From contig NZ_JOTN01000019.1 of NCBI RefSeq assembly GCF_000712595.1, positions 1-64,000 of the forward strand: a stretch of DNA of 64,000 nucleotides. The letters are read 5' to 3'. The position numbers were made by a program, and so were the translations under genes. Shown piece by piece: positions 34,682 through 43,190 of the stretch (the stretch's first letter is position 1; the number at the start of each line of letters is the position of its first letter). The DNA is from Bacillus manliponensis (GTDB taxonomy: Bacteria > Bacillota > Bacilli > Bacillales > Bacillaceae_G). The notes under the pieces are model-generated. The model made no database searches. It was not told the origin of the DNA and worked only from the letters and a program-made list of their open reading frames with translations.

Positions 34682-35845
34682 ATGCAAAATTTTGTGTTTC
34701 GTAATCCAACCAAGCTTATTTTTGGAAAAGGCCAATTAGAACAATTGAAATTAGAAATACCTCAATACGGGAAGAAAGTGTTACTCGTATATGGTGGTGG
34801 AAGTATTAAACAAAATGGGATTTATGATAATGTGATCTCAATGTTAAAAGAAATAGAAGCAGAAATTTTTGAGTTAAGTGGTGTGGAGCCTAATCCACGT
34901 TTATCAACGGTAAATAAAGGGATTCAAATTTGTAAAGAGAATGGTGTCGAGTTTATTTTAGCTGTGGGCGGTGGAAGTGTCATAGACTGCACAAAAGCGA
35001 TTGCGGCGGGCAGTAAGTATACTGGAGACGCGTGGGATCTTGTTACGAAAAAAGCTATCGCAAAGGCAGCCTTACCTTTTGGAACAGTGTTAACTTTAGC
35101 AGCAACAGGTTCTGAAATGAATGCAGGCTCAGTAATTACAAATTGGGAAACAAATGAGAAGTATGGCTGGGGGAGTCCAGTCACATTTCCGCAGTTTTCT
35201 ATTTTAGATCCGAGCCATACAATATCTGTACCACGAAATCAGACAGTATACGGCATTGTTGACATTATGTCACATGTACTCGAACAATATTTTCATCAAG
35301 GTACAAATACAGCATTGCAGGATCGCTACTGTGAATCTATTTTACAAACAGTTATTGAGACAGCGCCAAAGCTGCTGCATGATTTAAACAGTTACGACCA
35401 TCGAGAAACGATTTTATATTGCGGTACAATGGCGTTAAATGGTATTTTGACGATGGGTGTACGAGGAGACTGGGCAACGCATAATATTGAGCATGCTGTT
35501 TCAGCAGTATACGATATTCCGCATGGCGGTGGTTTAGCAATCCTATTCCCGAACTGGATGAAACATGTTTTATATGAAAATGTAGATCGCTTTAAACAAT
35601 TTGCAATTCGAGTATTTCATGTTGAACCAGAAGGTAAAAGGGATGTTGACATAGCGATAGAAGGAATTGAAGCATTGCGTCAATTTTGGACATCTATTGG
35701 AGCACCATCTCGTTTAGCAGATTATAAAATTGGTGAAGAGCAAATTGATGTTATGGCAGAAAAAGCAATGGCATATGGTGAGTTTGGGCAGTTTAAAAAA
35801 TTAAATAAACAAGATGTTGTAAAGATTTATCAAGCATCGTTATAA
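34682..35845 (+). CDS. yugJ: Iron-containing alcohol dehydrogenase (YugJ-like)
   Basis: The enzyme of 387 residues belongs to the group III metal-dependent alcohol dehydrogenases close to YugJ and clostridial butanol dehydrogenase, converting aldehydes and alcohols with NAD(P)H. The nucleotide-binding [11 protein letters not shown] motif lies near 95-105, and metal ligands are expected in [14 protein letters not shown], in [20 protein letters not shown] and the preceding aspartate. Length matches the family. ATG 34682 is chosen because GAAAGGA is eight bases before it; the ATG at 34673 touches that RBS. It is monocistronic with its own terminator. Confidence 0.92.
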   Translation: MQNFVFRNPTKLIFGKGQLEQLKLEIPQYGKKVLLVYGGGSIKQNGIYDNVISMLKEIEAEIFELSGVEPNPRLSTVNKGIQICKENGVEFILAVGGGSVIDCTKAIAAGSKYTGDAWDLVTKKAIAKAALPFGTVLTLAATGSEMNAGSVITNWETNEKYGWGSPVTFPQFSILDPSHTISVPRNQTVYGIVDIMSHVLEQYFHQGTNTALQDRYCESILQTVIETAPKLLHDLNSYDHRETILYCGTMALNGILTMGVRGDWATHNIEHAVSAVYDIPHGGGLAILFPNWMKHVLYENVDRFKQFAIRVFHVEPEGKRDVDIAIEGIEALRQFWTSIGAPSRLADYKIGEEQIDVMAEKAMAYGEFGQFKKLNKQDVVKIYQASL

Positions 35846-35851
35846 AAAACA

Positions 35852-35884
35852 AAAACACTTCTTCTTTAGAGAGGTGTTTTTTAT
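35852..35884 (+). terminator. Intrinsic terminator after the dehydrogenase gene
   Basis: AAAACACTTC and GAGGTGTTTT pair over ten positions with a nine-base loop, followed by Ts. Confidence 0.85.
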
Positions 35885-35893
35885 TTTTTAAAC

Positions 35894-36229
35894 ATGCGTA
35901 CTATAGATGAACAAAAAGCTATTGATAAATTAGTTTTAGAATATTCTGTTGATAAAGAAATTATGGCATATTATAATACGGGTGAAGGATGTAACTGGGA
36001 AAGTTTTACTGTTTATAGCAAAGAGAATCGAATAGAAGATATGATTTTTGAAGATTCAACGAGGTTATCTGACAACAAAGATGATGCAATATGGGAGGGT
36101 GTTCAACATTGGACTGCATTGCTTTCAAAGATTCGTTGCGTCATTTTAGGGGCTCAGTGGCATGTGCATGTAGATGATCACGTTCTTGAATGGGACGGGA
36201 ATTACTTAGAATATGACTTGTCGAAATAA
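35894..36229 (+). CDS. Uncharacterised small acidic protein, 111 aa
   Basis: The frame starts at ATG 35894 without a recognisable RBS, immediately after a terminator, so the start may be lost or the gene truncated at its 5' end. The product is acidic with a tryptophan-rich end (AQWHVHVDDHVLEWDGNYLE). No family is recognised. The full frame and codon use look like a real coding sequence. Confidence 0.45.
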   Translation: MRTIDEQKAIDKLVLEYSVDKEIMAYYNTGEGCNWESFTVYSKENRIEDMIFEDSTRLSDNKDDAIWEGVQHWTALLSKIRCVILGAQWHVHVDDHVLEWDGNYLEYDLSK

Positions 36230-36309
36230 GTTAAGTATAGAGAAAAAATTAGAAGATTGATAAGTGATTTCAAGTGTCCAAGATTTAAATGAGATGGGAG
36301 CGAGTATGG

Positions 36310-37659
36310 ATGGAAGTACAAACAGAAGAATATCGTGCGGCGATTAAAGGAACGTTGGAACGTCATTTTTCTGATATGATTGCTGTTATACCGGAAAGAC
36401 TTTCGTTAGATCAGTTAAAACAACGATTAGAAATTGTTGCGACTACAGTAGATGAGTTGAAAATTGTATATAGTGATGAGACAAGCCTTATTGTGGAATT
36501 GCATATGGATGGGGAAATGATACCGTATGAGATACATATTGAGGAGACAAGAGATGTAGAAGAATATAAGCTATATAATAGACAAGACTCCACGATAATA
36601 GATGATGTTTTTGAAGATGTTTCTGTAGGGACTGAAATCTTTACACGTACAATTTTTTCTGGTGATGTGCTCAGCTGTTTTTACGATCAATTGCAATTTT
36701 TATGGAAACTTGCACCTGATTTATTATTTGTCATCGACTCGAGTGCAGCGATGAAAGTGCTATCGAGAAGATACATTGAATATCACATTGAAAATGAATT
36801 GTTACCGGATATTCCCGATTTATATGTCATTCATTCAGTTTATAGAGAAGGGGAAAATGGTGAACCTACGCAATATTGGTTTCATACACATGGACTTTTA
36901 AGAGCAGGAGTAACGGAAGTGGAATTAATTATTCCAAATCGTCTTTCTTCTTATTACGGTATTTCTGATCTCTTTCAAACATTTGCAAATAATGCAATTG
37001 AAAATGGATATGTATCGATTAACGAACCTGTAGTTATAGCACAAAGTCAGCAAGGTACAATATATACCGTAGCGGTCCCGTGGGAAAAAGGTTTATCTTA
37101 TATTGGACATAAAACGAGTATTACGGAATTAACTTCAATTGAAGAGGAAGAAGTATCTATTCAATTAACCGATGCAAATGAATTATTTCTTGGAGGAATG
37201 GATGATCGGGACGAATACCATCAGCTCCCGTCTGTTGTGTTGTTTCAACTTAATGCTACAGAAGGATATATTGAAAGCTTTTTCAACAAACAACAAGAAA
37301 ATACTGGGTTGATGTTCTACAAAACGAATAAGGAAACAGCTCGAATGGCTTATAATGCGAAGAACACCTTCGGATATTTCGCCAATATTTTTAATGTGGA
37401 AGAAAACAATGAGGACTTCCGTTTTCTTGCAAAGTTTGGTGTTCATTATGAAGAAGATAAAAGTGAACATATGTGGTTTGAAATGAACAATATAACAGAA
37501 GAAAACATACAAGGAGTACTCATTAACCAACCATATTTTATTAAAGATATGACTGAAGGAACATGCTATAATCTAGATTTTGAAGACTTAACGGAATGGG
37601 TTATTTATGTTGGAGATGAGGTTATAAAACCTAGTAACTTATATTTGTTTTTTGGATGA
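36310..37659 (+). CDS. DUF4026 domain protein
   Basis: A cytoplasmic protein of about 449 residues. The long acidic body, with LWKLAPDLLFVIDSSAAMKV and TQYWFHTHGLLRAGVTEVEL, agrees with the DUF4026 family of Firmicutes, whose function is unknown. ATG 36310 follows GGGAG by nine bases; the ATG at 36289 precedes this RBS. No membrane segments or signals are visible. It precedes a small membrane protein gene by about 100 bases. Confidence 0.75.
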   Translation: MEVQTEEYRAAIKGTLERHFSDMIAVIPERLSLDQLKQRLEIVATTVDELKIVYSDETSLIVELHMDGEMIPYEIHIEETRDVEEYKLYNRQDSTIIDDVFEDVSVGTEIFTRTIFSGDVLSCFYDQLQFLWKLAPDLLFVIDSSAAMKVLSRRYIEYHIENELLPDIPDLYVIHSVYREGENGEPTQYWFHTHGLLRAGVTEVELIIPNRLSSYYGISDLFQTFANNAIENGYVSINEPVVIAQSQQGTIYTVAVPWEKGLSYIGHKTSITELTSIEEEEVSIQLTDANELFLGGMDDRDEYHQLPSVVLFQLNATEGYIESFFNKQQENTGLMFYKTNKETARMAYNAKNTFGYFANIFNVEENNEDFRFLAKFGVHYEEDKSEHMWFEMNNITEENIQGVLINQPYFIKDMTEGTCYNLDFEDLTEWVIYVGDEVIKPSNLYLFFG

Positions 37660-37767
37660 GTGTTTTTTAACTATAAATGTAATGATATGTATCTTTAGCA
37701 GCATGAGAGAATCCAAGGAAGTATATTAGATTTAAAAATGAGGAGAAAATTTTAGGGGGAGTTTGAA

Positions 37768-38133
37768 ATGGCTATAAAAGTAATAAGGGCAACTGGTATA
37801 ATGGGCGGAGCTACAAGGGTAGCTTTGAAAGTGGATAATGAAGTCGTAATGAAATTAGCAAATAATGAAGAGTACAGCCTTCCTTCTGATGTAGAAAAAG
37901 CGAATATAAAAGTAAATCAATTGTTTTTTGGAAGTAAAGAAACAGAAGTGAAAAGCGGCGATATAGTTGAAATTAAGATTAATAGTATTGCGATGTTATT
38001 ATTTTTCGTTTCATTGATAGCGGTGTTATTTGGTTCAACCCTTAATACTAATGTTATTTTGTTTGGGATGGTGGGGTTGTTGGTAACGCTTGTGTATGCA
38101 TGGAACAATTGGTTTAAATTAGAGGTTCAATAA
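37768..38133 (+). CDS. Small membrane protein, 121 aa
   Basis: The first 75 residues are soluble and beta-rich (MAIKVIRATGIMGGATRVAL...), possibly a small carbohydrate- or peptide-binding sheet; two membrane helices follow at about 75-92 and 95-112. A good RBS, AGGGGGAG, precedes ATG 37768. Function is unknown. A strong terminator follows. Confidence 0.65.
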   Translation: MAIKVIRATGIMGGATRVALKVDNEVVMKLANNEEYSLPSDVEKANIKVNQLFFGSKETEVKSGDIVEIKINSIAMLLFFVSLIAVLFGSTLNTNVILFGMVGLLVTLVYAWNNWFKLEVQ

Positions 38134-38137
38134 TAGA

Positions 38138-38177
38138 AAACAGCAGAGATTGTATAAAAGGTCTCTGCTGTTTTTTT
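38138..38177 (+). terminator. Intrinsic terminator
   Basis: AAACAGCAGAGA and TCTCTGCTGTTT form a 12-pair stem with a 12-base loop and continue into a T-run. Confidence 0.9.
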
Positions 38178-38224
38178 GCATAATAATTGTTTACCTTATT
38201 ATTAGTTTTGAGGTGTTGAAGGGT

Positions 38225-38486
38225 ATGAAACGTAAAGTGACAAGAGAACAATTAATTGAATTTTGTAATTAGTTCAATTGTTTTAGATGATTTATGGGAT
38301 TATTCATTAAAAGAATTTGTATCAAATGGTTATGCAGTTGCAATACCGGCAAGAGGTATTCTTGTATTTTGTGACTGTAATGCGAGTAATGGAATTAAAA
38401 AGATGAGAAGTATAATAGAAAAGATTTGGAAAGATAGTGATCATTTACTTATTGATAAAATTTTAGTGAGCAGTGAAGGAGAGTGA
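38225..38486 (+). pseudogene. Frameshifted gene remnant
   Basis: ATG 38225 opens MKRKVTREQLIEFCN and stops at 38270. A second frame starting near 38256 carries VLDDLWDYSLKEFVSNGYAV and the remaining 60 residues to 38486. The two look like the ends of one gene with most of the middle deleted. The family is not recognised. Confidence 0.45.
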
Positions 38487-38557
38487 CAATTTGTTAGTAC
38501 TGGCTTGCAATCTCTTTCAATCGCGAAAAATCTATCCGAGTGTAGTCATATGAGCTT

Positions 38558-38600
38558 AAACACCAAATAAACACACATTAAGTGTGTTTATTTGGTGTTT
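38558..38600. terminator. Perfect 19-pair hairpin terminator
   Basis: AAACACCAAATAAACACAC (38558-38576) and its exact complement (38582-38600) enclose a five-base loop. It ends transcripts from both sides. Confidence 0.85.
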
Positions 38601-38745
38601 GCTTCTTTAAAATGTTTATTTTGGATTTTATTTCAGCAACCTTTTTATGAAATGCTGTAGCTTTTTTAGTTCTTAGCGCTTTTTTAAATTTTATCGATTC
38701 AGCAATACTAAGGATTCGTACTTCTTTACCCTCTTCAGAATGCAA
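38578..38745 (-). CDS. Small basic protein, about 55 aa
   Basis: The likely start is TTG 38745, nine bases after AAGGAG on the minus strand; the frame extends to 38784 without an RBS. The product, beginning HSEEGKEVRILSIAESIKFK and ending KKQTPNKHT, is lysine-rich and helical. Its stop lies inside the terminator hairpin. A short housekeeping or nucleic-acid-binding peptide is conceivable; the call rests on the RBS. Confidence 0.45.
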   Translation of the reverse strand: MHSEEGKEVRILSIAESIKFKKALRTKKATAFHKKVAEIKSKINILKKQTPNKHT

Positions 38746-38931
38746 TGATATCAACTCCTTGATGGATTTTTTTACATAAAACATGTTTTTAACATAGCGA
38801 TAGTGAAGTGGCGGGATGTTAGCCTGAAATTGAACTGATATAAATTAATTATATGTCGTTTTTGTTTTGTAGTTACATTTTAGATGATTTTCCTTGCTTT
38901 TTAGACTTGTCAGAAGTGATAGTGGCTCCGT

Positions 38932-39028
38932 TTTATCCCGCATTAACAGTCCGTAAAAGCCCGATTGGTCGGGCTAATATTCAGTGGGGGATGAAGAATC
39001 CCCTCCACTGAGTGAAGTTTCACTTTAT
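38932..39028. repeat. bcr1-type repeat, 97-bp internally deleted copy
   Basis: TTTAT bounds both sides. The copy keeps CCCGCATTAACAGTCCGTAA, AGCCCGATTGGTCGGGCTAA and the closing CCACTGAGTGAAGTTTCACT but lacks the central CCTC...GAGG hairpin segment. It lies just upstream of the AAA+ gene leader. Confidence 0.8.
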
Positions 39029-39148
39029 TGTGTTCGGAAAAAGTAAAAAAATGCTATTTTTATTGATATTCGACAATTTATAACAAAAAATACAAAAAAC
39101 GTTTGATAATATGTTTTTTGGAATGTTACATCGTGTTTTGCTGGGAAT

Positions 39149-40117
39149 TTGAAACGTAAAAGGAAAGTGAAGGTGTACAAAGTGGAGAAGTATAGAGATA
39201 AGATTAAAGTCATTTCGTTTGATAGAGAGAAGAATCAAATGGTTGAAGCGGAAGAGTCGAAGCAAACATTTGCTGATGTTGGTGGAATGGAAGAGATTAA
39301 GAAGCGGATTAATATGGATTTTATTCTTCCGATACAATCGCCTGAGTATTTTAAAGCGTTTGGAAAACAAACAGGCGGCAGCTTATTGTTTTACGGTCCA
39401 CCTGGCTGTGGGAAAACATTTTTGGCGCGTGCAGTAGCTGGAGAAATTAATGCGAATTTTATTCATTTGGAACTGCAAGCAATTCTTTCGATGTGGTCTG
39501 GTGAGTCGGAGAAAAATTTGCATGAAGTGTTTGAAGAAGCTCGTAAAACAAAGCCTTGTATTTTATTTATTGATGAGTTGGATGCTTTTGGAGGAAATCG
39601 CCAAAAGATGGGAGCGCATCATCAGCGTACGTTAGTGAATCAGTTGCTCGTAGAAATGGATGGTAGTAATTCTTTTAATGAAGGTGTGTATATTATAGGA
39701 GCGACAAATACACCGTGGTATATTGATCCTGCTCTTAGACGCCCTGGTCGCTTTAATTCACTTATTTTTGTAGCGCCTCCAAGTTTAGAAGAGCGATTGA
39801 CAATTTTAGAGTTAAAGACAAAAGATAAGCCACAAACAGAATTGCAGCTTGATATTGTAGCAAAGTACGCCGAGCATTTTTCAGGCGCAGATTTAACATA
39901 CTTAGTCGAAGATGCGATTAATCAAGCGATTCATCGTTCATTTGAAACAGGACAGCTACAGCCACTTTCAAATGAAGATATATTAGCAGCGATGAAAATG
40001 CGCCAACCAACAACGCTAGATTGGTTTTCAACAGCGAAAAATTATGCAACGTTTAGCGATGTGAATAAAGATTTTGATAAAGTATTAGATTATATGAGAG
40101 AGCACGGGTTGAAATAG
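39149..40117 (+). CDS. AAA+ ATPase (FtsH/Cdc48-like AAA domain)
   Basis: The 322-residue protein is a stand-alone AAA module: TFADVGGMEEIKKRI at 40-54, Walker A GPPGCGKT at 83-90, Walker B ILFIDELDAF at 138-147, then sensor-1 IIGATNTPWYID and the RRPGRF arginine-finger region, and a small helical lid ending SGADLTYLVEDAINQAIH. There is no membrane or protease domain, unlike FtsH, so it resembles Cdc48-type unfoldases acting with a partner. The start is uncertain: TTG 39149 or a GTG up to 39173 after AAAAGGAAA. The TPR gene follows by 17 bases, and a damaged copy of the pair lies at 42842-44945. Confidence 0.88.
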   Translation: MKRKRKVKVYKVEKYRDKIKVISFDREKNQMVEAEESKQTFADVGGMEEIKKRINMDFILPIQSPEYFKAFGKQTGGSLLFYGPPGCGKTFLARAVAGEINANFIHLELQAILSMWSGESEKNLHEVFEEARKTKPCILFIDELDAFGGNRQKMGAHHQRTLVNQLLVEMDGSNSFNEGVYIIGATNTPWYIDPALRRPGRFNSLIFVAPPSLEERLTILELKTKDKPQTELQLDIVAKYAEHFSGADLTYLVEDAINQAIHRSFETGQLQPLSNEDILAAMKMRQPTTLDWFSTAKNYATFSDVNKDFDKVLDYMREHGLK

Positions 40118-40134
40118 CAGATAGGGAGAGGGAT

Positions 40135-41877
40135 ATGGAACAAACTGTTCGAGATAATTTAATCACAGTCAACCATTGGTTAAAACTTGGTAATGTAGAG
40201 AGAGCAAAAGAAGAAGCGGAATGGATGATTGAAGAGGATTCTGAAGATGCTTCTGGTTATCTTTGTTTAGCGTATGTGTATTTTTATGGCTTACAAGAAG
40301 AAGGAGAAAGTATTTTCTATTTAGAAGAGGCGTTAAGACTTAATCATATAGATGAGACGGTTTTATTAGTAGCGCTAGAAATATCTGATTCACAGCAAGC
40401 GATTGATAAAATACGAGAGCTAGCAGAAATAGGTATGAAAAATTATACAGAAAATGCAGTGTTCTATTATTATATGGCACATGCATATCTCTTGTTAGAG
40501 ACTCCTAAACAGTCTTTGCCGTATTATGAAAAAGCAATTGAGTTAGACCCGGAGAATGAACTGTATATTGGAAGGTATGCGTTAATTTTGTATTATTACT
40601 TCCCAAAGCGAAAGCAAGATGCACTAAGAGCGGAAGAGCGTGCATTAGAGCTGAATCCTGAAAATGTGATGAATCTTGTAGCATTTGCGGATTATGCGAA
40701 GGAACAGAGGCAGTTTAAAAAAGCGCGAATGTTAGCTGAAACTGCAATGAAACTAGAGCCGAATCATCCAGGTGTGCAGAAAATTTATAAAGAGACAATT
40801 GTGACGAAAAATAAGTTTTGCCACTTTACAATGAACCTCTCAATATTAATTGTTCCATTAGCGAAGTTTATCAATCTTTTTCGCTTTATAGAAGGGAAGA
40901 GTCCATCTTTTTTTAATATACTAGTATACATTAGTTCGGTTATCTACTTTATTATACCGATAGTGTTTCTAGAAGAATATGCGCTTGTTTTATATGGTGC
41001 TTTGTTTGGAATGTCCTTTATTTCTGGCAAGATTCAAGATAGAATGCTTCGTAATCTCGGTCTATCGGATAAACGGAGCGGGGAGTATAATACGCAGAAA
41101 AATAAGCGGAAACGGGATAAAGAAATAAGCAAGATGATGCGTAATAGTCATAGTAAGAAAAATATTACGACTGAAAATACAAATGTATCAGAAGAAGAGT
41201 TGCAGTTACAATTAGAGCAGTTGTGGGGACCGGGTGCTTCGGTTGAAAAAAGTAAAGAAGCTTTGCCGCAGCAGAAACTATCTGAGAAAGAACGGAAAGA
41301 CGTAAAAGGGTATTCTCGTTTGAAGTCATCACCATATAAAGGCTGGATTATTTTTATTGTGACTGTGTTACTTATTCGTATTATTTATAGTGGAATTAAG
41401 TATTATCAAATTCACGAAAATGCAAATCAAGATCAAGAAATAAAAGTAAGTGAAGAAATAAAAGACGTAACGGTTGAATACAATTCGGAAGAGTTGAAAG
41501 TAGGAATGGAAAAAACAGAGATGTATATCATTTCTATGACGTTTTCAGTTTTTAAACAAAGTGATGGTAGTGAAGAATCTTTACGAGAAAGTGTAGAAGA
41601 AAATTACATAGCAACTGTGCTAGAGAAAACTGGGCAACCATCATTTGAAAGTTTAAAAGCAGCTCGCATTATGAAGCTATATAAAGAAAATGGTAATTTA
41701 TATGTGTTACTGCGTAGCAGTGATAGAAGCCGTTTTGTTTTAGAAATGTCTCCTAGTAAAATAAAACGTATTTACGGCGAGACGTGGGATAATAGTGAAG
41801 TTGAAATGCAAATCCATAATGAATTAGTAAAAAAGTTAGAGAGACAGGGAACAGAACCGAATGTAGCAGGATTGTGA
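40135..41877 (+). CDS. TPR-repeat membrane protein, partner of the AAA+ ATPase
   Basis: A 580-residue protein. The amino 225 residues hold about five TPR-like helix pairs (for example NHWLKLGNVERAKEEAEWMI, SGYLCLAYVYFYGLQEEGES and KKARMLAETAMKLEPNHPG). Two or three membrane helices follow at about 238-310, then a charged basic region, another membrane helix near 400-420 (GWIIFIVTVLLIRIIYSGI) and a carboxyl extracytoplasmic-type domain. It probably anchors or feeds the AAA+ protein at the membrane. AGGGAGAGGG precedes ATG 40135. A homologue of 584 residues lies downstream. Confidence 0.83.
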   Translation: MEQTVRDNLITVNHWLKLGNVERAKEEAEWMIEEDSEDASGYLCLAYVYFYGLQEEGESIFYLEEALRLNHIDETVLLVALEISDSQQAIDKIRELAEIGMKNYTENAVFYYYMAHAYLLLETPKQSLPYYEKAIELDPENELYIGRYALILYYYFPKRKQDALRAEERALELNPENVMNLVAFADYAKEQRQFKKARMLAETAMKLEPNHPGVQKIYKETIVTKNKFCHFTMNLSILIVPLAKFINLFRFIEGKSPSFFNILVYISSVIYFIIPIVFLEEYALVLYGALFGMSFISGKIQDRMLRNLGLSDKRSGEYNTQKNKRKRDKEISKMMRNSHSKKNITTENTNVSEEELQLQLEQLWGPGASVEKSKEALPQQKLSEKERKDVKGYSRLKSSPYKGWIIFIVTVLLIRIIYSGIKYYQIHENANQDQEIKVSEEIKDVTVEYNSEELKVGMEKTEMYIISMTFSVFKQSDGSEESLRESVEENYIATVLEKTGQPSFESLKAARIMKLYKENGNLYVLLRSSDRSRFVLEMSPSKIKRIYGETWDNSEVEMQIHNELVKKLERQGTEPNVAGL

Positions 41878-41892
41878 AGTTGAGATTGTGTA

Positions 41893-41986
41893 AGACATAG
41901 TCGGATGATTCACTATGCGACGGTCAATGAAACAGGAAGCCCCTTCTTTAAACAACTCGAAAGAGTGTTAAGGAGGGGTCATTCAC
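41893..41986 (+). repeat. IS200/IS605-like right-end relic
   Basis: ACATAGTCGGATGATTCACT and ATGCGACGGTCAATGAAACA lead into a hairpin, GAAGCCCCTTCTT...AAGGAGGGGTC, ending ATTCAC at 41986. This resembles the right ends and guide-RNA regions of IS200/IS605 (TnpB) elements in B. cereus genomes as I remember them. No TnpA or TnpB gene is present, so it is a solo end. Confidence 0.5.
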
Positions 41987-42074
41987 AGGTTCTACTGTTT
42001 TTTTGTTAAAATTATATTAAGTTAACGGTAAGAAGAGCACGGTAGAGGGTAAGAAGTAGAAAGGATATGATGGC

Positions 42075-42599
42075 ATGTACAAGTACACAATATGTTTCAT
42101 TAGAAAAGGAGGAAAAATACTACTCTTAAATAGAAATAAAAAACCACTAATGGGAATGTGGAATGGTGTTGGAGGTAAAATCGAGGATAATGAAACTCCA
42201 TACGAAGGAGTAATTAGAGAAACGTTTGAGGAAACGGGTATTCAACTTCATAGTGTAACTTATAAAGGTAATGTCATCTTTAAAGATAAGGATGAACTTG
42301 AAGATAGTGATGGAATGTATGTATTTCTTGCTGTTTTACCAGATGAAGTACATATTGAGACTCCTTTAAACACCGACGAAGGTATATTAGAATGGAAGTC
42401 AATTAATTGGATCTTAGATGAGGATAATAGGGGTGTAATTAGCAATTTAAAAAGGTATTTGCCAAGAGTATTGCAAGATGAAAAAAAATTAGAGCATACC
42501 TTCATTTATGATCACCACAATATTATTGATTACACAGCTTCTAATCTTGGTGAAGATGATATGAAAAAACGATATGTACAACCTCTTGTTTCTCAATAG
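42075..42599 (+). CDS. NUDIX hydrolase (MutT/8-oxo-dGTP pyrophosphatase type)
   Basis: The enzyme has 174 residues with a full Nudix box: G34-x5-E40-x7-R48-E49-T50-F51-E52-E53-T54-G55-I56, read as GKIEDNETPYEGVIRETFEE plus TGI. Nudix enzymes cleave nucleoside diphosphates linked to another group; the GMWNGVGGKIE context is like MutT-type 8-oxo-dGTP hydrolases. A weak RBS (AAAGGATATGATGGC) precedes ATG 42075. It lies between the two copies of the AAA+/TPR pair and appears to have been brought in or kept between them. Confidence 0.9.
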   Translation: MYKYTICFIRKGGKILLLNRNKKPLMGMWNGVGGKIEDNETPYEGVIRETFEETGIQLHSVTYKGNVIFKDKDELEDSDGMYVFLAVLPDEVHIETPLNTDEGILEWKSINWILDEDNRGVISNLKRYLPRVLQDEKKLEHTFIYDHHNIIDYTASNLGEDDMKKRYVQPLVSQ

Positions 42600-42841
42600 G
42601 ATATTACATAAATACTTATTTTAACTATACAAAGTGCTTAACCTTATATATAAAACTTAATATTTATATACTTAACCTCACGAAAGAAACCACACATAAC
42701 TACAATCTATGGTTTCTTTTTATTTTGTTTAAAAAAGTAAAAAAATGCTATTTTCCTTTGTGCTCGACAATTTATGACCAAAAAGACAAAAAACGTTTGA
42801 TAATATGTTTTTGGAATGTTACATCTTGTTTTGCTGGAATA

Positions 42842-43173
42842 TTGAAATGTAAAAGGAAAGTGAAGGCGTACGAAGTGGATAAGTATGAAGAGAAGATAAA
42901 CCGCAAACAGAATTACAGATTTATATTGTAGCAAAGTACGCCGAGCATTTTTTAGGTGCAGATTTAATGTAGATTAATCAAGCGATTCATCGTTCATTTG
43001 AAACGGGACAATTACAGCTGCTTTCCAATGAAGATATATTAGTAGCGATGAAAATGCGCCAACCAACAACGCTAGAGTGGTTTTCAACAGCGAAAAATTA
43101 TGCAACGTTTAGTGATGTGAATAAAGATTTTGATAAAGTATTAGATTATATGAGAGAGCACGGATTGAAATAG
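42842..43173 (+). pseudogene. AAA+ ATPase, second copy with core deleted
   Basis: The leader and first codons (TTG 42842, KCKRKVKAYEVDKYEEKIN) copy the start of the AAA+ gene at 39149, but the sequence then jumps to the lid region (PQTELQIYIVAKYAEHF...). Walker A, Walker B and the arginine finger are absent, so roughly 650 bases were deleted. The frame is shifted after the junction and a TAG interrupts it near 42970; the last 60 codons (MKMRQPTTLEWFSTAKNYAT) are preserved almost exactly. It cannot make an ATPase. Confidence 0.9.
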
Positions 43174-43190
43174 TAGATGGGGAGAGGGAT

